Source: Phoronis ovalis | Lineage: Eukaryota; Phoronida; Phoronidae | Assembly (NCBI GenBank): GCA_028565635.1 | Contig: JAOXYB010024191.1 | Span: 1-16,274, forward strand | Direction of reading: 5' to 3' | Length of the DNA stretch: 16,274 bases | Shown here: one piece after another, positions 8,686-16,274 of the stretch | Layout: the number at the start of each line of letters is the position of its first letter | Numbering within the stretch: the stretch's first letter is position 1 | Notes under the pieces: generated by a model | Databases searched by the model: none | What the model was told of the DNA's origin: nothing | Seen by the model: only the letters and a program-made list of their open reading frames with translations | Translations under genes and position numbers: made by a program

Positions 8686-11600
8686 CTATAAACAAAATAA
8701 ATACAAAATCATCATATAAGTGCCTAGATTCAACTTTCAAATTAGAAGTGAGTATTTTAAAGCTTTTTAGTAGTTTTTTTACCTTTTCACTCTCAGTATC
8801 CAATGCCGACGTGGCTTCATCCAAGAGCAATATTTTAGGATTTCGTAGCAGTGCCCTGGCAATGGCAATTCTTTGCTTTTGACCACCGGATAACTGTGTT
8901 CCCTTGTCACCAGCAGAAGTGTCATATCCCTGCAAGAATTAATTAAGGTTTACATTTAAGAGACCAATAAACAGTTCGAAAGCCGTACAATCCAAAGAGA
9001 GATATGCATGTACTGATGATCCTTTTAATGTATGATAAGCATGTCTTATTCAGTGGCAAAAGTTCAAAATTATGGTAATATCAGCTGATAGTAATCTTTG
9101 AGTTAAGAGGCAGAGATAGGATAACGTAATATTCTCACTATAAAGACTTCTAGCCTTTAGTTAGCTCAATCGATCATTTTACTAAGGGCAGTGCGTGAAT
9201 TTTACCAAGAGGTCACTTTCTCCAAATAAGCGGAATTCACTCATATTTAAGTCTGTCTGTTTGATCGTTTGATGTCCACTTTTTCCAACTATACTTTTAC
9301 CAAATTAATCTGATTGGTATAAATCTAAAAGCCAAAAAAAAAACAGTACTGATTGAATATATTAATCTTTTGAAGATTTATTTAAACCTGCTTGTCGGCA
9401 ACTAACACTTACATTTGGTAATTCAGTAATGAAGCTGTGAATGTTAGCTGCACGGCATGCAGCTATTATTTCATCCATTCCTGGCTCCCGAGAATTGTCA
9501 CCATAAGCAATGTTATCCTTAATGCTACAGTCAAAGAGAACTGGTTCCTGGGATACAATACCTATCTGTTATCGGAGCCAAGACAATTTAAGATTCTTGA
9601 TATCTTTACCATCTAGCATCTGAAAAACAGCGCAGGAATATGTTGACATTCAATTCTTTAAAAAAAGTTCGTCTTTGATTTATTTATTAGACAATCAAAC
9701 ACAATAATCTCTACGAATATTAAAGTCCATCCCATTTCACACTTTGATAAGATTAAAAATGAAATTAATGGTAAAATTAATTACTATAACCATTAAAAAT
9801 ACATGTACATACAACATGTCCAGTCAATGCATCATAGAATCTTTCCATTAGTTGAACACTCGTTGATTTTCCACAACCAGAAGATCCAACCAAAGCTAAA
9901 GTTTCTCCAGCATTAACTGACAGGTTTAATCCTCGCAGGATTCTAACACTTGGTCGTGTTGGGTAGTTAAAGCGCACATCTTTAAATTCTACGCTACCTG
10001 TAACAGCTACCTACAATAGAATATATAAATTGATCTTTAAACCAAACTCAAACATCAAGACCTGTCAGGGTGATGCTTAAAATCAGTAGAATTTCAATGC
10101 TGTGTTACGACTAATCAAATTTTATGTTACTTTTTTGAGAATAGCACCAAAATTATGAAAGAGGGCAACTAATGCCATTTTTACCATTGATATTAAATAG
10201 CTAAGCTAGACCCTCGTTACTGTTCAAATAAAAATTTGTCAAAAACACATGCGTATTCCTATTTTTTACGCAATCCCATAGTGGTATCTTCAAATTGAGC
10301 TAACTATGTTTTCAAGAAATAACCAATACTTTGAACAAATTGTAAATTGAATAATCTTTGAGTTATTAATTAATGTTTAAAAAAAATAAATTGATTTTGT
10401 AACCAAAATTCCAGATGCAATTTAAAAATGGGCAATAACAAATAGTGGGAGTATCGTTTACTTATTAAAAACATAGTTAGCACGAATTTATAGCCACTGG
10501 CTTTTCCTGTAGGATGCACCTAATGATATTTGCTGGATGTCATTTTAAAACACCAATTAAATTTCACACATTTCACACACTATTTTGAAAATACCAATAT
10601 GACAAGCTTGAATATTAAAGTTTTAGAAAACATCTTATTTTGTGTGATAATAATGTAATGTGCATTTTTCATGAATTTTCATTTAAACAGGGTCTAGCTT
10701 AGTCTTAAAGGAAATATAGCAAGAGAGTAAAAAGTTTATGTATTACCGAGTCATCAGAACCATCAAATTACATTTAGTAGTGTAAATGTTGTGAAGTTAT
10801 CATTAGCTAGTCAAAACCCTCACAAAATGTGGTTTGTGTCCGTTTTATTCCTTGAATAGATACACAATAAAATATGAGGGCTGTAGGGGTGGGTATCGCG
10901 AGCAGCGAGCATTTGGTCTGTTAAGTGCGAGCAGCGAGCATTGTCTTTTGACAAACATTATTTTGCATATTTTTTTAATTTAGTGCACGTTTTTTTTTTG
11001 GTTTGAGCCTTGCCGATTTTTAAGTTGCGAGCATTGTACCTTGGGGGGTACTTCTCAAATATATTTTAGATTATTGAATACTCGATTAATAATAGAAAGA
11101 CAAGTGTGATTCAGGACAAAAAGTATTTGTTTTCAATATGTTATGCTTTTAGGCACAAAATCAAGCAAACACTATCTTGTACTCTGAGACTAATTGTACT
11201 AGCTAGGACATAAATAATACAATAAATTCATAACACAATAATATTTCAGTTTAACTTACAGGTTGTTCTCCCTCTTCAGAATAAGTGTCAATGGAGGGCA
11301 CTCTATCCAACAGATAAAAGACACGATTTGCCGACGTTTTAGCTTTGCCCAAATCAGGAGCAAAAGAAATAGCTTGTCCTAAAGACGTGGCCCCAAAAAC
11401 AACAGCTGAGAAAACTCTGAAAGAAAAAATCCTTATAATATTGCATCTTTAGGCATTATTTTTGAGGCTTATATCATTGGTACAAATTCTTCATATGGGT
11501 TCCAAAGAATAATGTTGTTTATTAGTTTCAGTTTTACAAGCTCACTAATACAATTAATTAATGTTTGTGAAAGATACAGCACAGTCAGTTATGGTTATTA

Positions 11601-14600
11601 AAACATTTTCTTCTGGGTTCTTTACTAAAACCTACTTGATGACATCAATAAAGTTTACGTCCAAATCATCATTGAGATCCTTTTGACTTTCCTCGATCAG
11701 GTATGCGCCATACGAGAAAGCTGCAGCATAAGCAAAGAATATCACACACTGGGAAAAACCAAAAACAAATCCTGTCAGGTGGGCTTTCTTGAGACCATTT
11801 CTTTAAAAAGTAAAATGCTCCTGTACAAAATAGCAAGAAACAACACAGCCCTTAGGGTACCAATGAGCTCAGATACACACACCACTCACAACAGTAAAAT
11901 TAACAAACATTTAACTTGTTCATTCATCATGAATACAAAACAATTTTCTAAACTTCAGATAAACCGTTGCATATTGCTAAACATTATGATGTATGTTACT
12001 AAACATACCGGAATGGTCCACATAATCTGTCATAATATTCTCTATGGAAGGCATCCTCCTTTGTTAAAGAAGCCACAGTACGAATACTTTGAATAGCTTC
12101 CACAGCCACCTGAAAGTACAATTGTAATTATAGTTATACATGGTATACAATGTATCACAAAATAATGATGACAAACAAAGTTTAAATGAAATTTAACAGC
12201 AAAAGCACACCTGAACATAATTGTAAAAAGATGTTTTAAAAGATATTAATATTTTCTAAAGATTATATTACAGTAATGTTTAATATCATATTTACTTTCC
12301 CAGCATACTCTAAAGCACTCCTGTCCTTGGCAGCAGCTCCTTGGGAAATTTTTACCTCAACAAAACCAGCAAGAACAATAAATGGTGTGAATGCCAATAT
12401 AATCAAAGCAAGACGCCAGCTGTACACAAGCGCAATAATCAGAGCCACACCCATACTAGTAATATTCTGAATCAGGGTTCCAATACGTGTGCCAGTGGCC
12501 TACAAGAATACAAAAGTAAACATATTTTTCCTTTAATAACTACTGTCTTTAATTCCAAGGTTATATTAATTTCTCTCATACCGCAGCATCAAGTAAAATT
12601 GTAAAATATCAGGTTTTTTCACAAAAAACATCACTTTCTCTTCTTAACTTACTCATTAACTTAATATTAAAATTATTATTATACATTATTATTATATTAT
12701 TATATTACATTAACTTAATATCTTTTTTAAAACTTGATAATGGTTTGGAGCCAATTGTTTTACATCAGTTATTAACAAGTATATGGGGGTGTATCATTAA
12801 AGCTAAGCTGGACACTTGCCACTGTTTAAATTCATGAAAAATCCGCATTACATTTTTTTCATATAAAATAAATGTTTTCTGAAATTTTAACATTCATGCT
12901 ATGTTATGGTGGTATTTTGGACTTGTGTATGCAACGAATAAAATTGAATTAATTGTTTATAACATCTCACAAAAATCATATTAAGGTACATCCAACAGCA
13001 AAATCCTGCACATCTAAATTGGAGCTAACTACGTTTTTAAGATGTAAACGATACTTCCATCATTTGTTTTGACCGAATTGTAAATACCATAAATAATATT
13101 TGAATTATTAATTAATGTTTAAAAAAATGTATTTTTTTATTTGATAAAAACCCTAAATTGATTATATAATCGAAATCCCTGGTACAATTTAAAAATGGTC
13201 AAAAACAAATTATTGGAGTACTGATTAGTTGTTAAAAATATAGTTAGCCCAAATGTTTATCTACTGGGATATCCTGTAGGATGTGCCTAACGATTTTCAT
13301 AGGGTGTAATTAAATACTAATTAAATTTCATACATTTTACACAATATTTTGAAAATACCATTATGACATAGCTTGAATGTTTAGAAAAAATCTCTTTTGA
13401 GTGAATAAAATGTAATGCGGATTTTTCACAAATTTTTATTTAAACAGTGACGAGGGTCCAGGTTCGCCTTAAAACAAGTTAAAAGCATGTTCAAAATGGA
13501 TATAAACAGGGGTTTTGGCTTCTAAAGCCATGTTTTAAATTTTCGTTGTCAAAAAATGAAATAACAAAAATCAAAATGGCACATAGAGATTTAAAAATGT
13601 ACATATTATTTGATTTTTTTCAATACAGCAGTTTCAGACAAAAAAATGCTTTTTAACAAGGACCTGAGTTATACGGATCAGTATAAGGCTGGTTGCATGC
13701 ATTGCTTGTCGTTTCTGAGATAGAAGTGGGTAACACCATAGCTCATTAGCTTTCGATGTTAAAATCAAATTTGTATTTTGAAATATCTCTATATCGTGTA
13801 TTTTTGACTTTTCTGATTTAAAATTTGAACAAGATGTCTGCTTTTGCAGAGAGATGTCCATCACAGTGAAGTAGCTTTAAATCGAGCTCTCTATGAATCA
13901 GAGTTTTCAGGATCTGGCAAAAATGGCTCGACAACTGCAGGAAATGTCAGATTTTCAGATCAACCGTTCAAGGTCATTCTAAAATACCACCTAACCATTA
14001 ACAACCACCCACTGTTGGTTTTCGTAAATCCACCTTAAAACTATCCAGGCAACACTTCTTACCCAAAATAAATATGGCCACCAGTCAGAAGATCTGTAAC
14101 AGCTTTGACCTACTTCTCAATCTCAAAGTCATTTTGAAAAGCCATGCAGCGTAATGTGTCCACCTACATGTGGCTTTTGTGAATCCACCTTTATATCATC
14201 CAGTCAACGCTTTGTCTTTCCGGAAATGGGCGCCATGAGATGTGCCCTCTCAGGAAGAAGCATGGCTGCAATTTGTCCATGTTGGAAGCAATTGGGGTCA
14301 AAATTAAACCCGACTGTACTTAAACCTGTTCTTAATCTGTATGAAGATGATCCAATAAAAGTTGAAGCTGTTGTTGCGAGACAGTGATGGCGACGACAAC
14401 TTTGTATACAGGATGACTATATGCCCATCCACAATTGTCATGTGGTCACTAGTATAGCAGAGCTAGATAAACCAGTGGTGACAATGGAATTGCAAGTTAC
14501 ATATTTTGGCGTGGCATGTAACATGGGTTTAAGAAGCCAAAACCCAGCTTATATCTATTTTGAACAAGCCTTAAATATAACTTTAATTGTCAGTTACCCC

Positions 14601-15044
14601 TTGAATGGTAGAAGCTTCCGAAGCAAGTCTTGTTGTTAAAGCACCAGTGTTATTTTCTGGATCATCGAAATAAGCAATATCCTAAAAAAAAAGATGTAAA
14701 TAAGTGCGCTAAGTTTAATAATAATGTCTAAATGCATTTAAGAGTTTTGTCTACTTAATACATGGCCCCGACTCTAAAATACAAGGACTGAGGAATTAAT
14801 GCTACATATAAAAAGTGACATCAGACATATAGAAAAAAGTAGGAATCAAGTAATCACAAACCTGTCGCAGCATAGCTTTAAATGCTTGTTGTCGTATTCT
14901 CAATGTTAAATATTCGCCCGATATTCCAAACATACCCTTCTGCAGCAGTACAGCTAATCCGTTACCAGCACCAATTGCCAAAAATAGCAAGGAGTACAAA
15001 GTTATCTCTCTTGTTTGTTTTTCTTTTTCCGGTTCTATAAATAC
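8485..15044 (-). CDS. ABC transporter subfamily B, P-glycoprotein/MDR type, 3' half (partial, with in-frame stop)
   Basis: Ten exons on the minus strand (15044-14862, 14681-14598, 12499-12296, 12109-12009, 11800-11636, 11416-11260, 10010-9813, 9619-9413, 8929-8783, 8685-8485) join in phase to 549 codons ending in TAA. They encode transmembrane domain 2 from about TM8 to TM12 and all of NBD2. Family members are full-size ATP-driven exporters of hydrophobic compounds at the plasma membrane, with two TMD-NBD halves in about 1250-1300 residues. The linker, TM7 and the first half must lie beyond 16274. The motifs are NYP (A-loop), GSSGCGKST (Walker A), VSQEP (Q-loop), LSGGQ, ILLLDE (Walker B), SALD and AHRLS (H-loop). 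Codon 381 of this partial chain, at 9569-9571, is TAA, so as read NBD2 is cut before the Q-loop. The family assignment is secure; whether the locus is functional is open. Confidence 0.93.
8783..8929 (-). CDS. ABCB exon: NBD2 signature motif and Walker B
   Basis: The acceptor is AATTCTTGCAG at 8930 and the donor is GAAAAG|GTAAAA at 8782. The exon has 49 codons, phase 0. It carries LSGGQKQR (from residue 13), Walker B ILLLDE with the catalytic Glu at residue 38, and the D-loop SALD. No change in key residues is seen. Confidence 0.96.
8930..9412 (-). other. ABCB intron (between Q-loop and signature exons)
   Basis: This 483-bp GT-AG intron contains the second copy of the short interspersed repeat (9081-9134) and an A-run near 9334. 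Otherwise it is featureless. Confidence 0.85.
9081..9134. repeat. Interspersed repeat, copy 2 (partner at 8216-8274)
   Basis: This is the same orientation and nearly the same sequence as 8216-8274, inside the intron between the last two NBD2 motif exons. Homology stops sharply at both ends, so this is either a short duplicated segment or two copies of a small repeat. Confidence 0.8.
9413..9619 (-). CDS. ABCB exon: NBD2 Q-loop, interrupted by an in-frame TAA
   Basis: The acceptor is GTTTTTCAG at 9620 and the donor is CCAAAT|GTAAGTG at 9412. The exon has 69 codons, phase 0. It reads [16 protein letters not shown], then TAA (9571-9569), then [13 protein letters not shown] through to FITELPN. 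The frame is the same on both sides of the stop and all other residues fit the family. This points to a point change, for example TCA (Ser) to TAA, and not to a frameshift or mis-splicing. Confidence 0.93.
9569..9571 (-). other. Premature in-frame stop codon (TAA) in NBD2
   Basis: The codon sits between WLR and QIGIVSQEP, where related transporters usually have Ser or Ala. The stop would remove the Q-loop, signature motif, Walker B, D-loop and H-loop. With three downstream introns it would probably trigger nonsense-mediated decay. Confidence 0.93.
9813..10010 (-). CDS. ABCB exon: NBD2 A-loop and Walker A
   Basis: The acceptor is TCTATTGTAG at 10011 and the donor is CATGTT|GTATGT at 9812. The exon has 66 codons, phase 0. 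It encodes the start of NBD2 with the A-loop Tyr in FNYPTRP (residue 16 of the exon) and Walker [10 protein letters not shown] (residues 42-50), then QLMERFYD. Confidence 0.96.
10193..10708. mobile_element. Foldback/MITE-like element, TTAA-bounded, copy 1 (internally deleted)
   Basis: TTAA at 10193-10196 and 10705-10708 bounds inverted ends. The left end reads GCTAAGCTAGACCCTCG and the right end, reversed, reads GACTAAGCTAGACCCTG, followed on both sides by TTCAAAT/TTTAAAT. The body aligns with 12797-13472 in the same orientation (for example CCTGTAGGATG and ATTATTAATTAATGTTTAA). The left arm is about 160 bp shorter. No transposase frame is present. It lies in the ABCB intron between TM12 and Walker A exons. 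Confidence 0.75.
10727..11060. other. ABCB intron stretch with GCGAGCAGCGAGCATT direct repeats
   Basis: GCGAGCAGCGAGCATT occurs exactly at 10898-10913 and 10927-10942, and a shorter GCGAGCATT at 11027-11035. The GC-rich words stand out against AT-rich surroundings and suggest a fragment of another dispersed repeat. No gene is seen. Confidence 0.6.
11260..11416 (-). CDS. ABCB exon: TM12 and linker to NBD2
   Basis: The acceptor is TTTTTTCTTTCAG at 11417 and the donor is CAACCT|GTAAGT at 11259. It completes a split Lys codon, then encodes [21 protein letters not shown] (TM12) and the segment ending [12 protein letters not shown] that leads into NBD2. It leaves in phase 0. Confidence 0.93.
11636..11800 (-). 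CDS. ABCB exon: TM11
   Basis: The acceptor is TTTTTAAAG at 11801 and the donor is ATCAA|GTAGGT at 11635. The exon is 165 nt, entering and leaving in phase 2. It encodes [17 protein letters not shown], the TM11 helix, and a polar loop with several Asp before FIDVI. The donor two bases before an in-frame TAG fits the next exon's phase exactly. Confidence 0.9.
12009..12109 (-). CDS. ABCB exon: intracellular loop ([12 protein letters not shown])
   Basis: The acceptor is TGTACTTTCAG at 12110 and the donor is TTCCG|GTATGT at 12008. There are 33 codons plus two bases. It reads [19 protein letters not shown], matching the conserved coupling-helix region, and ends at a split Arg codon completed by the next exon. 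Confidence 0.93.
12296..12499 (-). CDS. ABCB exon: TM9-TM10
   Basis: The acceptor is TATTCTTGTAG at 12500 and the donor is GGGAAA|GTAAAT at 12295. The exon has 68 codons, phase 0. It carries two adjacent hydrophobic helices around the conserved YSWRLAL turn, and ends in the EYAGK motif. Confidence 0.94.
12797..13472. mobile_element. Foldback/MITE-like element, TTAA-bounded, copy 2 (nearly full palindrome)
   Basis: TTAA at 12797-12800 and 13469-13472 flanks the copy. The outer arms pair over more than 50 bases, including a perfect GAAAAATCCGCATTACATTT block on the left matched by the reversed right end. Weaker pairing continues inward for at least 200 bp per arm (CATTCATGCTATGT against CATTCAAGCTATGT, GAGCTAACTA against GGGCTAACTA). 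The element is non-coding and must have been moved by a transposase from elsewhere. TTAA targets are typical of piggyBac-type transposition, but the ends lack the usual CCC start. Confidence 0.8.
13880..14390. repeat. Diverged dispersed repeat, copy A (partner 15390-15720)
   Basis: It shares ordered blocks with copy B, such as AAGGTCATTCTAAAAT, ACCACCCAC, AAATCCACCTT, GATGTGCCCTCTCAGGAA, CATGTTGGAAG and GGTCAAAAT. Inside copy A the AATCCACCTT-ATCCAG-CAAC block occurs twice (about 14028-14052 and 14180-14202), so copy A has its own internal duplication. The family is unknown. Confidence 0.65.
14598..14681 (-). CDS. ABCB exon: [15 protein letters not shown] segment
   Basis: The acceptor is TTTTTTTTAG at 14682 and the donor is AGGG|GTAACTG at 14597. 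The exon has 28 codons, phase 0. It begins [19 protein letters not shown], a hallmark stretch of the intracellular loop after TM8 in P-glycoproteins. It is too short to show up as an ORF but is unmistakable by similarity. Confidence 0.93.
14862..15044 (-). CDS. ABCB exon: TM8 region
   Basis: The acceptor is TTCAAG at 15045 and the donor is CGACAG|GTTTGTG at 14861. The exon has 61 codons, phase 0 at both ends. It starts [13 protein letters not shown], contains the hydrophobic helix [19 protein letters not shown], and ends in the conserved KAMLRQ before the coupling region. The preceding exon is not in the window. Confidence 0.92.
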
Positions 15045-15389
15045 CTTGAACACAAAAATATTTTTTGAAAAATAATCTTATCACATCAGCCACATAATGC
15101 ATAAATATCAATTATTCAAATGACAATTAATTTGCTTTCCTTTTCCACTTCCTTCTTCAATAACAAAAAAAAGAAAATATTAATTTCCTTTATATAATTC
15201 TCATTCAATATTGAAAAAGGAGCCGTTTCCTTTTTTCCCATTCAATTGAAGGTGTAAGAAAGAGAACTCTAGTTTGAGTCTAGGGTTTCCTATGAATAAC
15301 AAACAAGATGTGTAATGTAAAATGCCAATCATATTCCTGAGATGCAGGCTAACATCATATTGTGGCTCATATGTGGCTTGTAGCCAGAT
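15045..15389 (-). other. ABCB intron start, no exon seen
   Basis: AT-rich sequence follows the TM8 exon acceptor. I searched it for the preceding TM7/linker exon and found none, so this intron exceeds 1.2 kb and the 5' half of the gene is off-window. Confidence 0.7.
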
Positions 15390-15720
15390 TTGTAGCTGGG
15401 CAGTGCAATTACGAAGTAGTTCCCTTAGTGTTACATATGGAAAGCAAAATAATGGATACTATAAATGTCAAAGATTCGGATTGGCAAGTGACCCACCATT
15501 TAAGGTCATCCTAAAATCCAACCTAAAGTACACTCACCCACCGCTAACCTTCATAAATCCATCTTTGAATTTTCTAGTCAATGCTTCTTCTTTGTGATGT
15601 GCCTTTTCAGGAACAGGCATTGCTGCTAGTCAGCCATATTGGAAGTGATTAAGGTCAAAATCATACTTGGCCTATACTATTATATAATTACTCTGTACCA
15701 AATATGAAAAATGAAGCAGT
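15390..15720. repeat. Diverged dispersed repeat, copy B (partner 13880-14390)
   Basis: It is in the same orientation as copy A and shorter, with blocks AAGGTCATCCTAAAATCC, CACCCACCGCT, AAATCCATCTTT, GATGTGCCTTTTCAGGAAC and ATATTGGAAGTG. It lies in the next ABCB intron upstream in the gene. No transposon ends were recognised. Confidence 0.65.
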
Positions 15721-15763
15721 TATTGCATTAAGACAAAATTAGGAAGCGGATTTAGGGAAATTT

Positions 15764-15930
15764 GTTCGTTCGTTCGTTTATTTTTTCGTTTTATCGTTAT
15801 TTCGTTGGTTAGTTCGTTTGTTAATGTTTTCGTTATTCCGTTCTAACGTTATTTCGTTGGTTAGTTCGTTCTTTCGTTCGTTCTTTCATTATTTCGTTCG
15901 TTAATTCGCTCGTTCGTTATTTCATGACCT
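15764..15930. repeat. CGTT/TTCG-rich simple repeat
   Basis: This is a degenerate run of TTCGTTCGTT words interspersed with TTATTTCGTT and GGTTAGTTCGTT. It leads directly into the longer-period array downstream, suggesting both arose by slippage and duplication. Confidence 0.85.
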
Positions 15931-16274
15931 TTCGTTCCCGCCATATCGGTCTTTCATTGTGCCATCTATCGAAAGAACGAAGAACAACACTATTCGTTCG
16001 TTATTTCATGACCTTCGTTATTTCATGACCTTTCGTTCCCGCCTTTCGTTGTGCCATCTATCGATAGAACAAAGAACAACACTATTCGTTCGTTATTTCA
16101 TGACCTTTCGTTGCGCCATCTATCGAAAGAATGAAGAACAACATTATTTGTTCGATATTTCGTGACCTTTCATTCCCGCGATATGAACTTTCGTTGTGCC
16201 ATCTATCGAAAGAACGAAGAACAACATTATTTGTTCGATATTTCGTGACCTTTCGTTCCCGCGATATGAACTTT
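15925..16274. repeat. Minisatellite array of about 60-90 bp units, runs off the window
   Basis: The core GCCATCTATCGAAAGAACGA recurs with starts at 15961, 16053, 16115 and 16198, giving spacings of 92, 62 and 83 bp. Each unit also carries GAAGAACAACA, a TTCGTTCG/TTCGATATTTC block and TGACCTTTCGTTCCCGC. Units differ by whole sub-blocks as well as point changes. The open frame across it is a by-product of the repeat. Confidence 0.88.

Larger units (their letters stand above)
12500..14597 (-). other. ABCB intron, 2.1 kb, packed with repeats
   Basis: From low to high coordinates it holds an ATT/TTA-rich simple tract (about 12660-12715), foldback copy 2 (12797-13472), an AT-rich spacer, and dispersed repeat copy A (about 13880-14390). 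Open frames at 13844-14639 are repeat-derived and show no domain. Confidence 0.75.

Noticed and set aside
9413-9619. Reading the TAA as recoded (selenocysteine, alternative genetic code or editing)
   Set aside because: Both genes end at TAA in the standard way, selenocysteine uses TGA, and no known editing would be expected here. A mutation or sequence error is simpler.
11683-12096. 137-codon plus-strand open frame
   Set aside because: It is a shadow running opposite two ABCB exons and the intron between them. The minus strand carries the conserved protein.
13844-14639. Plus-strand open frames at 13844-14038, 14154-14387 and 14421-14639 as a gene
   Set aside because: They fall mostly within a diverged dispersed repeat with a second copy at 15390-15720, and the frame is not preserved between copies.
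15959-16165. 68-codon repetitive open frame as a repeat protein
   Set aside because: It arises from the DNA minisatellite, whose unit lengths are not all multiples of three, and no start or splice context supports it.
15925-16274. CRISPR-like repeat array
   Set aside because: Repeats and spacers are not separable, unit length varies, and the setting is a spliced eukaryotic gene.

Overview
This is an AT-rich invertebrate nuclear DNA window with GT-AG spliced genes, long repeat-filled introns and many degenerate dispersed repeats. The exon style and repeat types would fit a mollusc, perhaps a bivalve. That placement is an inference from general appearance, not from a marker gene. No bacterial operons, rRNA, tRNA or CRISPR arrays are visible.

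Two protein-coding genes point toward each other. The plus-strand gene (about 409-6251, with a possible poly(A) signal near 6913) was rebuilt here from five small exons whose splice phases all fit. It encodes a predicted 188-residue type I membrane protein: signal peptide, Thr/Ser/Pro-rich mucin-like ectodomain, one transmembrane helix followed by a cysteine cluster, and a charged cytoplasmic tail. I do not recognise its family.

The minus-strand gene (15044 down to 8485) is the 3' part of a full-size ABC transporter of subfamily B (P-glycoprotein/MDR type). Ten exons encode most of the second transmembrane domain and all of the second nucleotide-binding domain (NBD2), 549 codons including the natural stop. 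The 5' half lies beyond 16274. All NBD2 motifs are present (A-loop, Walker A, Q-loop, signature, Walker B, D-loop, H-loop). However, the exon at 9413-9619 carries an in-frame TAA at 9569-9571, between Walker A and the Q-loop. As read, the protein would lose the rest of NBD2, so this is a nonsense allele, a very young pseudogene or a sequence error.

The ABCB introns hold two diverged copies of one long-inverted-repeat (foldback) element, each bounded by TTAA (10193-10708 and 12797-13472), and two copies of another dispersed repeat (about 13880-14390 and 15390-15720). There is also a 54-59 bp segment shared by the 3' flank and one intron. The window ends in a CGTT-rich simple repeat that passes into a tandem array of roughly 60-90 bp units running off the edge. 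Between the two genes are a structured 90-nt stem next to the possible poly(A) signal, a 36 bp tandem duplication and an orphan exon-like segment on the minus strand.
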